A DNA stretch of 64,000 bases from Actinostola sp. cb2023 (taxonomy: Eukaryota; Cnidaria; Anthozoa; Actiniaria; Actinostolidae): contig JAUJYZ010000677.1 in assembly GCA_033675265.1 (NCBI GenBank), forward strand, positions 768,778 through 832,777. The letters run 5' to 3'. Of this stretch, positions 1 to 14,154 are shown piece by piece (the stretch's first letter is position 1; each line of letters begins with the position of its first letter). A model generated the notes under the pieces. That model ran no database searches. It was given only the letters and a program-made list of their open reading frames with translations, and was not told the origin of the DNA. Both the position numbers and the translations under genes were made by a program.

Positions 1-112
1 TGGAAAGTGAATGGTGACTGAATGCATATACTACATGTACTTGAATGAGTCTGAGTTTGTATGTAAGTGAATGGAAGAATGAACAAATAAACAAAATGAA
101 CAAATAAATGAA

Positions 113-1190
113 TGGACAGATGAATGGATGGATGGATGGATGGATGGATGGATGGATGGATGGATGGATGGATGGATGGATGGATGGATGGATGGATGGA
201 TGGATGGATGGATGGATGGATGGATGGATGGATGGATGGATGGATGGATGGATAGATGGATGGATAATAATAATAATAATAATAATAACTTATAAAGCGC
301 TTATACAAATCGGTTCTAAGCGCTGATTACAATAAAAAGTAAAATATGAAAAAATATAGATATAATATAGATAATGGTATTTTAAAAATGGATGGATGGA
401 TGGATAGATGGATGGATGGATGGATGGATGGATGAATGGATGAATGGATGAATACATGGATGGATGGATGGATGGATGGACAGATGAATGGACTGACAGA
501 TGGATGGATGGATGGACTGGCAGATGGATGGGTGGGCAGATGAATGGATGGATGGATGGATGGATGGATGGATGGATGGATGGATGGATGGATGGATGGA
601 TGGATGGATGGATGGATGGATGGATGGATGGATGGATGGATGGATGGATGGATGGATGGATGGATGGATGGATGGATGGATGGATGGATGGATGGATGGA
701 TGGATGGATGGATGGATGGATGGATGGATGGATGGATATTGATGGATAAATAGATGGATGGATGGACAGACAGATGAATGGACTGACAGATGGATGGATA
801 GATAGATGGATGGATGAATGGATAGACAGATGAATGGAATGACAGATGGATGGATAGATGGATGGATGGATCAGGACAGACAGATGAATGGACTGACAGA
901 TGGATGGATAGATAGATGGATGGATGAATGGATAGACAGATGAATGGAATGACAGATGGATGGATAGATGGATGGATGGATGGATCAGGACAGACAGATG
1001 AATGGACTGACAGATGGATGGATATTGATGGATAAATAGATGGGTGGATGGACAGACAGATGAATGGACTGACAGGTGGATGGATTGATAGATGGATGGA
1101 TGGACAGACAGATGAATGGACTGAAAGATGGATGGATATTGATGGATAAATAGATGGGTAGGTGGATGGACAGACAGACACATGGATGAA
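113..1190. repeat. GGAT/GATG tetranucleotide satellite
   Basis: Long GGAT tetranucleotide array (113-255), interrupted by a short AT-rich stretch, then resuming from 386 to about 740 and decaying into degenerate copies with GACAGACAGATGAATG variants to about 1,190. It lies downstream of the last visible NT5DC1-like exon, so it is probably intronic. The long open frames through it (poly Met-Asp-Gly-Trp on plus, Ile-His-Pro-Ser on minus) are artefacts of the repeat. Confidence 0.95.
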
Positions 1191-1332
1191 TGGTAGAGTA
1201 AGAATAGGAAGAGGTAGGTAAAGAACAGAAGGGAGTGATGGTGTGAGAGATATAAAGAATGGAGAGAGGGATGACGTATATGCATGTACGTACAATGTAG
1301 CAATGGAAAGACAGAATGACTGTAGCGTTTAC

Positions 1333-3066
1333 CTCAGTATACACCCATGTTTGTCCAGTTTGATAAAATTTCCTTTATCAAGATCAAGAACCAACCCTCT
1401 TAGGCTGACAAAAAAGGTAAATAAATACAGATGTATAGCAAATTGTAATAGATTCATGGGATTCCTGTAGTATTTGTATGGTATTACCAACTTACCTCCC
1501 AACCCCTCCTCATCTAGAAACCAGCTTTAGTTATCTGATTACTGTATTCAGTATCTTATGGGATCCCTGTGGATTTTTTAAATGCTCTTGATAGTGTGTG
1601 TTCCCAGGGTGTCTTTCCTGCCCTTGCCTTCCTCCCCCCTCCCCCTTAGACAGCTTGCATGAGCAAGGGTTCGACTGCTTCAATATATCTTTTTTACTCA
1701 CTTTAATACATTGTATGGGATCCCTGTGTTATCTCCACACAAAGCTCTCCACCCCTCCCCTCCCCTCCCCTCCCCTAATATAAATTATGTTCTATGCTTT
1801 GTACTTACATAAAGTCTGCATTGTCTTCTAGTCGAGTGTCTAATAGGCTTACATCATAACCTTTCTCTTTGACCAAATATGACACCAAACTGTCATAGAT
1901 CAGCTATAAAAAAGCAAATTCATACTTCATAGTTAGTTAACTATAAAATTACTTGATACATTTTAATTAACAATTATTCCACGAAATCGAGTCGTACATG
2001 AACTGATAGCCAACGAGGCGCTAGTTGAATTGGCTATCAGCCATGTTTGACGAGATTGAGTGGAATAATTGTTTTATTATATAGACAATCACTGGATTGT
2101 GAGAAATATAGCATTTGTTTTTATTTCTAGTTCGGCAAAACCGGTTTGCTATTGTTGAAAATCTCCAACTTTCTCTACTCGTGGTATATGAGCTGATAGC
2201 CAACTAGTAGAGTAGCCAATCAGAGCACGTGCTTGCTCATATCCAGTGGTTGTCTATATAAATAAATAATAAACATTATAAAATAACTATGATATAACGC
2301 ACGCTCTGATTGGCCAAAGGATGAGTATTCTGCGTGCTCTATGACAGCACACAGCACGAGCGTGCAGATATTCAAACATTTTTGTAAAAAACAAAATTGA
2401 AAACTAAAAAGGTGCGGACACACGGTGCAACATTGCATGCAATATTGCTGGCAATTTTGCTGCAGCGTGTGTCCACCCAAAAACTGATTGCTCGCATATA
2501 GCGCGTGCTAATACGACGTAATTTGTTGCTCGCAATGTTGCAGAAGTAGGACTCGATTCTACTTCTGCAACATTGCGCGCAACATGTTGCAGAGGTGGAC
2601 ACACGCTGCAACAATACATGTTGCAGGGAATGTTGCACGAAATGTTGCACCGTGTGTCCCGCACTTTTAAATTCATGATTTGATTTTATAAAAGAATACG
2701 CGTCGAGCTTCTCCTAACATGATCAGTCACCGCGTGCTATAAATCTGCACATAGCACGCGCGCTCGTTTTACGTATGTACATGTACGTAAGTTTCAATTA
2801 TCTAAAACCTAAAAGTATAAACGATATAAAGCTTTTAAAAACACGAATTAGTATAAAAGGAGCCTGCCCAGGGATAAGACAATAACATTACTAATTAATC
2901 TTTGTATCACTACATGAACATCATGCACAGAACTACATGTGTTGATTTATAAGTTTCACTGTTCAGATTTCCTGATACTCACCACATATATGTTCCCTAG
3001 TTTGTACTGGATTACTGTGTGGTCCAGATCAAACCCTAAAAAGTCGTAGTCACTTAATTTAACCAT
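1333..3066 (-). CDS. NT5DC1: NT5DC1-like HAD-family 5'-nucleotidase domain protein, 5' part (3 exons visible)
   Basis: Three minus-strand coding exons with GT-AG borders join in frame: 2983-3066 (start ATG at 3066-3064, 28 codons, phase 0), 1809-1903 (31 codons plus 2 nt) and 1333-1404 (ends phase 2 at GTAAAC). Exon 1 holds the HAD nucleophile motif DLDHT at about residues 13-17, preceded by FLGF. Exon 2 holds [17 protein letters not shown] and exon 3 holds [17 protein letters not shown], both closely resembling the N-terminal part of animal NT5DC1. The family consists of predicted Mg-dependent HAD phosphatases/5'-nucleotidases; the substrate of NT5DC1 is not well established. The rest of the gene lies left of position 1, beyond the GGAT satellite. 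It is divergent from NKIRAS, with the two start codons 531 bp apart. Repeats fill the introns (2,000-2,700). Confidence 0.82.
1985..2230. repeat. Palindromic MITE-like element in NT5DC1 intron 1
   Basis: Inverted segments around TGGAATAATTGTTTTATTAT and its complement near 1,975-1,985, with repeated GATAGCCAAC and TTGGCTATCAG arms. No coding potential. Probably a small non-autonomous element; boundaries are approximate. Confidence 0.5.
2410..2668. repeat. Fold-back element, GCAACATGTTGC family, copy 1
   Basis: Ends are inverted copies of GTGCGGACACACGGTGCAAC. The interior repeats GTTGCAGAAGTAG and its complement around CGATTC, plus several GCAACATGTTGC palindromes. A second, rearranged copy lies at 62,290-62,520 in the transporter gene's last intron. 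Non-coding; the open frames across it on the minus strand are repeat artefacts. Confidence 0.75.
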
Positions 3067-3222
3067 GTTTATCAACAGCAGTTTATTTTGCTTTCAGTGC
3101 TGGCTGCAAACATGTGAACACACAGGGATCCCAACGCACTCATTTTCCGATAATTGTCGAAGAAGATTCGATTGAAATATATTAAATACGAATAATATAA
3201 CATGAATATTATTAATATTATC

Positions 3223-3302
<80 letters not shown>

Positions 3303-3597
3303 GAATTGTAGAATTGAATTGTAGATTAATGAGTTTTAACTTTAAAATATTGGGTTTCCTGTGTTACTAGTCCCAGGCTTTTTTTGATAAAAACAACATC
3401 CGGCAACTCATAGTAAATTCTCATAAATTGGGAAAATAAGATCTGTTAACGAAGAAAATTATACAAAGGAAGTAAGACAAGAGTTTATTCCTCTCAGAAC
3501 TATATTTAGATTTCATTTTGTGAAAAAAAAAATCGCATTTTCTTGCTGACACAGGAAGCCCAAGCATCATTTTACATCCTCTCACAGTCAGAACAAA
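3067..3597. promoter_or_regulatory. Divergent promoter region between NT5DC1-like gene and NKIRAS
   Basis: 531 bp separate two outward-facing start codons, so the segment must hold both 5' UTRs and both core promoters unless there are distant non-coding exons. No TATA box is obvious on either side. It contains a TTA triplet array (3,222-3,301) and two copies of the CACAGG motif (CACAGGGATCCCAA at 3,119 and CACAGGAAGCCCAAGC at 3,551), the second only about 40 bp upstream of the NKIRAS ATG. Confidence 0.55.
3222..3301. repeat. TTA trinucleotide microsatellite
   Basis: About 25 uninterrupted TTA triplets in the divergent promoter region. Confidence 0.95.
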
Positions 3598-6500
3598 ATG
3601 CCCAAAACACTGCGAATCGTTGTCGTTGGAGGGACTAGTGTTGGTAAAACTGCTTTAATAGAGCAAGCAGTATATGGAAACCATGTTCCTGGACGGGTAA
3701 GGAACTTTTTGTGCGTATTTACAATATATTTTAGCACATCTTTGCTAAAATTCCGCCATTGACTGATTGAGCATAAATATCTCATTGAAATGGTCACTTG
3801 TTATACTTCTATTTAATTTTGCAGCCAACGTTTCAAACTATTGAAGATGTTTACGAGGTTTTATTGGAGGTAGAGAAGGGAGTGAAAGAAAGATTTCGCA
3901 TCTACGATACCGCTAGCATGGTTAGTGTATTTATAAATAAGCTTACAGCCTTCATTGAATGCTATACATGTACATACATGTAGATCTACATACAGCACAA
4001 CCAGCTCCCTAATGCTTGCAGTGGTTATTTCCCAGTCTGTCATGGACCGGGATGAATCAAGGGCCTGCATTTTATCAGTTTCACAAGTTTTCTCATTATA
4101 CTGCATTTGTGTGGGCGGTCTTGCGGGATGTGCACAGCTCAATATAATTTTATGTAAATTGCATGTGCTCTACCACATTAAACCCATTAAACCCCATACT
4201 GTCATGAAATGGTCCCAAAATGGACTCATTCAAATCCTAGCTAGTTAATGTCATGGTTACGGCATGGAATCGTCATGGAAGTCCATGCTGCAAGTGTTCA
4301 CAGGCATATCTTTGCGAGCCCGAGATGCTTTTTCACCAACTTCCTTTGTTTTCAAAATACGAGACTCTAAGATGGCTTTTTGCGAAGAACAACGAGATTT
4401 TGAGACCTGCAAAATTTGACTGAAATTTTGCGAAACTCTGACTTTTGTGGAGACCATTCATGCAACCCCAGGGGGGGTACTCAGGGTTTTCAGTGATGGG
4501 GAGGTGCGAAGACCTTTTTTGGGTTTGAAATTCGTGGCTTGGGACTTTTTTTGGGTTGTCAATTTTCTGGTGGCCTTTTTTTGATACAAAGATTTTGGCA
4601 AGGACTTTTTTTGGGGTTGATAAAAATGATATCCTACCGTTCTTGATTTTATGTTTTTTTGGGGGGTTACGATTTTGGGTCGTTGGACTTTTTTGGGGTC
4701 TTGTTTTTGCGTAATGGACTTTTTTTGGGTTCAAATGTTTGGCCTCATTAGCACCTCCCCGTCACTGATACCCCTGAGTACCCCCCCCCCTGGGCATGCA
4801 ACACCCCTAAGGTTATGTTGTCCAAAGTCATTAACATCATCTCTGGTAATAGAATGCATAATTTATGTATTTTCCTTTGTTCTGATTTTCAAATCTTAGG
4901 AGGACACAAAGGGAGAATTATCAAAACATTATCTTAACCTTGCTGATGTAAGTGATATTAATTAATGTATACAGCTATTTCAAAAAACGTTGAAAACTGA
5001 ATACTGCATACTGAATAGTGCATTCCAAGACCAAAGGGCATGGAATAAAAAGTAAATATACAGCGATTTGTTCACCATATGGAGCTAGTATATTGATTCT
5101 GATGGAATACACAAAAAATATAATAAATTATTATTATTGATATTACTTTAGACAATATTACACGAGTCCCAAAATGCATTTCGGTCTTGGATTACACTAT
5201 TTAGAATGCAGTATTCAGTATCAACGTTTTTTTAAATAGCTGTATGTACTGTATGTACAATGTACATGTACATACATTGCATTGTACATGTATACATGTA
5301 TAGATGGAGCTACATGTACCATTGCCATGACAAGTACTAGTAACCAGCTGCTAAAAGTCTTTCTCTGAGGCCAATGAGCAAACACTGCCCAAATTCAGCT
5401 GATGAGAATTTCTCACAAAACTGGAAATTGATGGAGGTTATAGTCACATGCATGTATATATATATATATATACACCTATTTCAAAAAATGTTGTCACATT
5501 CAAAGCAACAAGCTTCAAGCCAAGAACGAAGTGAATGCTGGTTTTGTGTTGGCAAATTATTCAGATCAGACCTATTTTCTATGGAACGAAGTGTGATATG
5601 CAAACAAGCATGTGAAAATGTTCACATTTTGTAATTAGTCCTTGTAAAAACAATTGTGATTTAAATAATTGTCAGCACATAACCAGCATTCACTTCGGTC
5701 TTGGCTTGACGCTTGTTTCTTTGAATGTGACAACCTTTTTTTTGAAATACATGTAGGTGTATATCATTTACTACAGACTGTATGTGGCACCTTGTAGTGG
5801 TAGAAATTGTGTTGCCACGGCCACAACGTCAAGATCCTGGTACCTATTATAATAATAATTATTATTATTATTATGGATTAAATTTTCAAATTTTCTGATG
5901 AGAAATTTCATTTCTCCCAGGGATGTCGTCTGCAGTGTATTGTATTCATGACCTACATCCATGTATGATGTTAATAATTTTACTAATTATTGTTGTTATA
6001 ATAATAATTATGTTAGGTAAGTTATAATAATAATAATGTTCTTTGTCTTCAGGGTTTTTTATTAGTGTACAGTACAACATCAAAGAGATCATTTCAGTTT
6101 GTACAAAACTTGAAGAGAGAAATTGAACGATTCAGAGGAAAAGATGTATGTAATCATACATTGTACTAGAGTTGTTTTAATATACGAGTGGGAAGTATAG
6201 TTATTGTATGGTTTGCATGCATGTTGTGCGGTGACTGTGCTGTGTCCAAGCATTCTGATTGGTTGAGCAATATTTTGTGCACTGTGATTGGTTGAATACT
6301 AGATGTCTTTGATTCCGTACCGTGACCATAGCTCCATACTGTAGGTTTCCCACTCATACGAAAACGACTATATATCATAACTAGCATAACTTAGAAGTAT
6401 CGTACTGCTTGATGCTTAATTAATGTGAGTTTTGAATTTCTTTCCCTGCAGTTTCCCATCTATGTAATTGGCACCAAAGCAGACTTCAGAGAAGAAAGAG

Positions 6501-6656
6501 AATGCGATTCACAAATGACAGCACAGTGGGCTGAAAATGAAAAAGGTATTAAGTTAATTCTGATCCATAATACAATGTACTTGATTGTTTACCTAGACTT
6601 AGCGTGTAAGAGTACACTGAGACTGTAGAGTGCTCCTAAATTGTTTATGATGATCA

Positions 6657-6689
<33 letters not shown>

Positions 6690-8410
6690 ATCAAACTCTT
6701 TCGATACTGGCCTATGCTACCGTAAATTTTCCACCCATATGAAAATGTTACTGTGTGAATTATCAAGGGGTCTATGCAAGCATCAAGAGTTCCAGACTTC
6801 AGGTACGCGCACAATGCATTGTGAGATTATTACAAAGGAAAAGTGAGCACCAAGTGAGCAAAACACATAGCTTGGGCTCCCTGTGTCTAGAATTGGTGCT
6901 CACTTTTCCTTTGTAATAATCTCATAATGTATTGCGTGTGTACCGAAAGTGTGGAACTCTTGATCTTTATATACAAGGAGAATGTACAAATGTGCTTGTG
7001 ATCCAAATCCAAATTCTCCTTTGAGCATCAAGGAGAATTTAGATTTTGATCAGAGATCACTTTACATGAACATTGTTCTTGCATGGACCCTTTCTTTTAT
7101 CTCAAGAGAACTCCAAAATTCACTATTTTTCTCTTTTTCTCGGTCTCTGTCTTTCTCTAGCTCGTTTACTTGAAGTTTGTGTGGGTGACAGAAAGAGTCT
7201 TCAAGAACCATTCACATGGATTGCTAAAAGAATGATCACGTGTGCCGGTGAGAATCATTATAAGCTTTAGCATGTTCTTCAGTAAAGATACTGTACAGAA
7301 CTTTGGCTGCCTTCTCAGCAAAAGATCCCTTGGACGGCTTACATAAAACTTAGTTTTAATGCCTGATGTTGTATGTACATTGTAGTAGTTATGCCCAGCA
7401 TTTAAACAGTGAGTTTGACTGGTTTGAATGTTTGGCATTAATTGAAGGGCTCCCTGCAAGAACGGAGTAAGTGACTTGTGATCAAAACCCAAATTCTCCT
7501 TTGAAATTCAAAGAATCTTGAGGAGAATTTTGATTTTGGTCAGAGATCACTTACGTTTGTTCTTGAATTGCATGGAGTTAAAGCTTGGTCTTCACTAAGA
7601 TGCCAAAACAAGTGCATTATGCGCAAGCATAAGAAATTTGTGTTTTGTGAAAACGAGTTGATGCAAGCATATGCGCAAGCACAAGGAAATGGAAAATGTT
7701 TGATGCTTGTGCTTGCATCAGGCCCATTTTCACAGTGACTGACATCATGAGGATTGGATTGCTTCTTGTGCTTGTGTCGATAACTATGTCTAGATTCTTT
7801 CATGACCTCATACCCTTGTTTTGATACATTTGTACATCTTCTAATCTCTTTACCACACTGTAATTATTTGAACCAAATGAGGCTCATGTGGTAGGGCTCA
7901 TCTTTGGAAAACCAATGGGTCTTCAAGGGATGGGAGGGGAGGGGAGGGGAGGGGAGGGGAGGGGGGGGAGGGGAGGGGAGGGGAGGGGATGGGATGGGAG
8001 GGGAGTGGAGGGGAAGAAGGAAAGGCCATTTCCTTCCTCCAATGTACATGTAGTTCTATAAATTTTACTTATTTCACTCTGACGAAAGATTAACATCCCA
8101 AACGTCAGTAAATTGAGTGCTTTTTACATGGGGTTATTAAAGTTTCATTCTACACACTTGTTTGAAGTTGTAATTGGAAGTTTGAGCTAACATTATTCTG
8201 TGTTTATCATCCTTTTTCTATTCCTCTTCATAGCCTTTTTCAACTGAAAATCACATTACACAATTTTTAATCGTATCTTTTTATCATTTTTCATTCGTAG
8301 GCAAAAGCTATCTTACCTCTTCAACAGAAGGCAAAATGAAGTTTCTTTCGATCCGTAAAGGCAGCAAAGGTTTATCTGCCTCGAAAGACTCAAATCTGGA
8401 CATGACCTAA
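3598..8410 (+). CDS. NKIRAS: NF-kappa-B inhibitor-interacting Ras-like protein (kappaB-Ras), 7 coding exons
   Basis: Coding exons 3598-3696, 3825-3920, 4900-4947, 6053-6145, 6452-6545, 7161-7247 and 8301-8410 splice in frame through GT-AG introns to 627 nt, 208 residues, close to vertebrate NKIRAS1/2. The P-loop GGTSVGKT is at residues 11-18, followed by the family-typical LIEQAVYGNH. The switch region has TFQTIEDVYEV; G3 is DTASM; G4 is GTKAD in exon 5; DRKSLQEPFTWIA in exon 6 matches the vertebrate DRKTLIEPF block. There is no C-terminal CAAX box, as expected for this subfamily. Vertebrate kappaB-Ras proteins bind the PEST region of I-kappa-B and slow its degradation, and also act on Ral signalling; the same role here is inferred. 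The basic tail encoded by the last exon is lineage-specific. Introns carry at least six small palindromic elements. Confidence 0.93.
4465..4795. repeat. Fold-back element with GGACTTTTTTTGGG minisatellite, NKIRAS intron 2
   Basis: Ends form an inverted repeat: GGGGGGTACTCAGGG at 4,473 against CCCTGAGTACCCCCC at 4,773, with GTGATGGGGAGGTGC against GCACCTCCCCGTCAC inside. The centre is a degenerate GGACTTTTTTTGGG-type minisatellite. Related repetitive DNA lies at 32,380-32,590 and 52,230-52,620. Confidence 0.7.
4968..5247. repeat. MITE with AGCTATTTCAAAAAACGTTG ends, NKIRAS intron 3
   Basis: About 40 bp of inverted repeat at the two ends (AGCTATTT..AACGTTG and complement), including GAATACTGCAT/ATGCAGTATTC. 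Non-coding. Confidence 0.7.
5462..5766. repeat. MITE in NKIRAS intron 3
   Basis: Inverted ends: TATACACCTATTTCAAAAAA at about 5,468 against the complement near 5,740-5,765. Arms share TTGTCACATTCAAAG and GAACGAAGTGAATGCTGGTT. About 300 bp, non-coding. Confidence 0.7.
6169..6370. repeat. MITE of the GTGGGAAAC/CGAAAACGAC family, copy 1 (NKIRAS intron 4)
   Basis: Short element running from GAGTTGTTTT to CGAAAACGACTA, containing CCAAGCATTCTGATTGG and GCACTGTGATTGGTTGAATA. Other copies are at 16,652-16,828, 36,679-36,857, 43,237-43,393 and, cut by the window edge, from 63,959. Confidence 0.75.
6648..6690. repeat. ATG trinucleotide microsatellite
   Basis: Run of GATGAT triplets in NKIRAS intron 5. 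Confidence 0.9.
6770..6965. repeat. Palindromic element with central CACAGG motif, copy 1 (NKIRAS intron 5)
   Basis: Arms of about 80 bp (CAAGCATCAAGAGTTCCAGA at the left end; AATGCATTGTGAGATTATTAC and GAAAAGTGAGCACCAA inside) face each other around a centre that contains GCTTGGGCTCCCTGTG. An inverted-orientation copy lies just 3' of the FGF-like gene at 14,155-14,345. Confidence 0.8.
6994..7555. repeat. Two copies of a 70-85 bp hairpin element flanking NKIRAS exon 6
   Basis: Copies at 6,994-7,065 and 7,472-7,555 share CTTGTGATC, CAAATTCTCCTTTGA, AAGGAGAATTT and GATCAGAGATCACTT, each able to fold on itself. They lie in the introns on either side of coding exon 6 (7161-7247), with about 95 bp (7,066-7,160) between the first copy and the exon. 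Confidence 0.7.
7575..7800. repeat. MITE-like GCTTGTGCTTGCATC palindrome, NKIRAS intron 6
   Basis: Inverted repeats GATGCAAGCATATGCGCAAG and ATGCTTGTGCTTGCATCA, with outer arms GTGAAAACGAG/CCCATTTTCAC. Non-coding. Confidence 0.55.
7927..8016. repeat. GGGGA polypurine tract, NKIRAS intron 6
   Basis: About 90 bp made almost only of GGGGA units, a strong G-quadruplex candidate on the transcribed RNA. A short matching C-rich tract lies at 1,753-1,777. Confidence 0.9.
8075..8110 (+). ncRNA. Decayed hammerhead-like core motif
   Basis: CTGACGA (8,079-8,085) followed after 14 nt by AAACGTCAG (8,100-8,108) is the arrangement of the hammerhead ribozyme catalytic core. The obligatory GAAA is CAAA here, so it should be inactive. 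Such cores sit at the ends of some Penelope-like retroelements; this could be a remnant of one. Confidence 0.3.
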
Positions 8411-8760
8411 CTGGTCTGTACAACTAGTTTTAGTTGCTCGAAAACCTCTTTGACACGGCAGGTAAGCATATTGGTTGCCATGACAACAGACGTCATCATG
8501 ACGTACTCAGTTGCCAAGACAACAGAGCCATTGAAGTTGTTACCAAAACAAGAAGTTCATCATGAAGTCGTTGCCTTGACAACACACCGTCACGAACTGG
8601 TTGCCTTGACAACAGACGTCATCATGAAGTCGTTCCCCTTATAAAGTAGACATTGAAGATGTTATCTCAACAAGCATTCTCCATCAAGTAGTTGCCTTGA
8701 CAACAAATCGTCACGAACTAGGTGCCTTGACAACGGAAGTTTTTCTCCATAGATTTTTTC
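8411..8760 (+). repeat. Cluster of X-box-like palindromes in probable NKIRAS 3' UTR
   Basis: Directly after the NKIRAS stop codon, a degenerate repeat carries about eight GTTGCCnTGACAAC-type half-palindromes (for example GTTGCCATGACAAC at 8,472), several followed by GACGTCATCATGA. The 14-mer fits the RFX X-box consensus. A GGCTCT-AGGA-AGAGCC hairpin follows at 8,804-8,819. No clear AATAAA was found, so the 3' end of the transcript is undefined. Confidence 0.55.
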
Positions 8761-8829
8761 CTTCGGAAATGATTACTAAATTTAAATTATGTCAGTTTCC
8801 TCTGGCTCTAGGAAGAGCCAAACTGTAAT

Positions 8830-9340
8830 TACATCCAGAAAGTATTATGAATTTATAATATATTGTGACACAAATTACACACACGATTCCACGAAAGCTC
8901 GCGTTTTCCTGAAAATAATGTAGTTCGGTCTTTACTCAAAATTACGAAACGCAAAATACAAATCAGTTCTTGTGGGTATAATTAAAATGTTCCTTTATAC
9001 TCATTCTAATATATGATTTTATCGGATATTTTTTTAGCCTCCTTTGCAGGCGTTCAGGACCGCCCCTAAGGACGCCTGCAAAGGAGGCTAATATTTTTAG
9101 TATATTCCAAATATATCGGAAAGTAAACTGATTGTACTATCGTTTTGTGGCGTTTATTTCTTTAATACCATAATCATTTCAAGCTGTTTTTCTACCTTGA
9201 TTTCAGCAATTTTCGTATAAACTTGAACGTACATTTGGAGTTACAAGTGCATGACGTCATGTCAGCATGACGTCATTTGAACTAAACTACCAAATATGGT
9301 TCCATTTGATGTTTTTATTTTAATTTACCTATCAGGGCCG
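8830..9340. other. Intergenic stretch with a 20-bp hairpin
   Basis: No gene seen. The main structure is the near-perfect inverted repeat TTAGCCTCCTTTGCAGGCGT / complement at 9,038-9,090, with a short loop. Confidence 0.6.
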
Positions 9341-10990
9341 TTTTATTTATAATAATAATAATACATTCTTATGTAGCGCACCATTATATGGTAAACTATA
9401 CATAAAGATATATTTTTATCATTGTGTATAACACCTCCCTGATAAAACAAGATCAATGTCTTTTCGGATGCTTTCGGACGTTTCAAGCATTGATTTTTCT
9501 TCAAAACCTGTTTAATCACAGGATCGAATAACACCAAATGATTTTTTTAAATTAATATAAAGAAAGAAAGAAACTTTGTCGTTTTGTTCCTCTTATTTAT
9601 CTATCGATTGTGAGACAGTCAGTTTTCCCGCCAAGAATGGCGGCTTGGAATTCAAGTGGCTTTTCATGAATATTTTTTTCGCGGTACATTTCTCTTAAAA
9701 ACGAACAAACATATTGGGGTTTAGTCGACGTTTGTTTGGACAATTATTGTAACTGGAAAATATATATATATTTCAGTTCGTGCTTTAATCTTTAATCGTT
9801 AATGCTGCCATTTAGCTGTGGCTAATCCCGGCAGGAGGGGCAGCGGCCCCGAGATAACACAACAATGGTACAAAAATTATCAAAGTAATAGGTAAAATAG
9901 TATATCAATAGTTTACAGAAAGAAGCATTACACTGCGATTACAGACATTGCTGAGACTTTGAATATTTGAGTGTCACTAGAGGTTACAACAGATGCTCGG
10001 CATTCTACGAAATATTTTTGCACGACGTCCTAAATCAGAGAGATCAAATTTGTCTTTCATCTCGATTCAGGTTATTCGTAGAAGGCTCGACACATCAGAC
10101 AAACATAATATCACATTCAGTAATTTCACAAACTATAGTTTCCTGTCGGGTTATCAATATCAAGCCCACGCGCCTGTTATTTTCTTTCCGAGTATTTTTG
10201 TTATTTCATTTTCGCTATCTTGAATATTTTCAGCCAATAATGATTCAACAGTTCAATCCGGAACAATTAACACCAAATGCTTTATTCTTGCAGTCTTTCA
10301 GTTTATTTACTCGGTAATGCAATGTTACTATACATCAAGAATATAAAATATTAACGTCAAAAAAAGAAACAAACGAGAATGCATTCTCGCTAAAAATTGA
10401 GCATGTTTCACAAACTTTTGTAAATGCGACTCGTTTGTCGCAAACCTGTTGTTCTATTTCATCAGAAACAGAAACCAAAAGCAGAGCATACACTTTCGTG
10501 TTGACCGTAAACGAAGCCACTTTTGTAGCAACGATAAAAATAAAGTCCAAAGTACACACGTATATGTTGACCATATATATCGACAGTGTGGCGCTCTTCA
10601 TTTACGAGAACTCGCCGCAATGGAAAGCGCAATTGCACGAGCGTCGCTGTAACCTTGACTAAAAGGCGTAGAGAATCTTAAAGAATGAAAACGACTCACC
10701 ACGATTCGAAAGCGAATTGAATACGAAACACATCCCATGCCGGACGAAACGTTCAATTTTAGACTTGTGAATATATACAACCAAAGGAAAACAAACTACA
10801 ACATTTCGCTCTTGAATCAAGTGTCTAGAAGTCATGCTCGCTCTTGCCTTAAACGGAATCGTACTTCAAGAAAATGTGGGAATTATGCAAGGTTAGCTAG
10901 AAATTGGAGTAATTTGCTATTACTAGAAACTCCAAGGCGAGCATTTATAAAGAAGATAGATAGTTCTCTTGACATATGACATTGCCCTGG
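9341..10990. other. Intergenic stretch, no supported gene
   Basis: Several open frames of 60-116 codons overlap on both strands but show no family resemblance, no consistent splice structure and no start context. Nothing else is recognised apart from short AT-rich simple repeats. Confidence 0.5.
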
Positions 10991-10993
10991 AGG

Positions 10994-11000
10994 TATATAA
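10994..11000 (+). promoter_or_regulatory. TATA box of the FGF-like gene
   Basis: TATATAA lies 39 bp upstream of the proposed start codon, in good position for initiation around 11,025-11,030. This would leave a very short 5' UTR. Confidence 0.5.
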
Positions 11001-11038
11001 CCTGATCGTCGTTCCAAGCTAACAAACAACAAGGAATC

Positions 11039-14131
<3,093 letters not shown>

Positions 14132-14154
14132 AGAAAAACACTTCGATCGAACTG

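Noticed and set aside
290..1303. Large minus-strand frames rich in Ile-His-Pro-Ser
   Set aside because: Translation of the GGAT tetranucleotide satellite.
8803..8820. Histone-type 3' stem-loop (GGCTCT stem)
   Set aside because: The stem matches, but the loop is AGGA instead of the expected UUUC/UUAU type and no histone gene is nearby.
9967..10317. 116-codon open frame
   Set aside because: No homology signature, composition like surrounding non-coding DNA, overlapping frames of similar size in the region.
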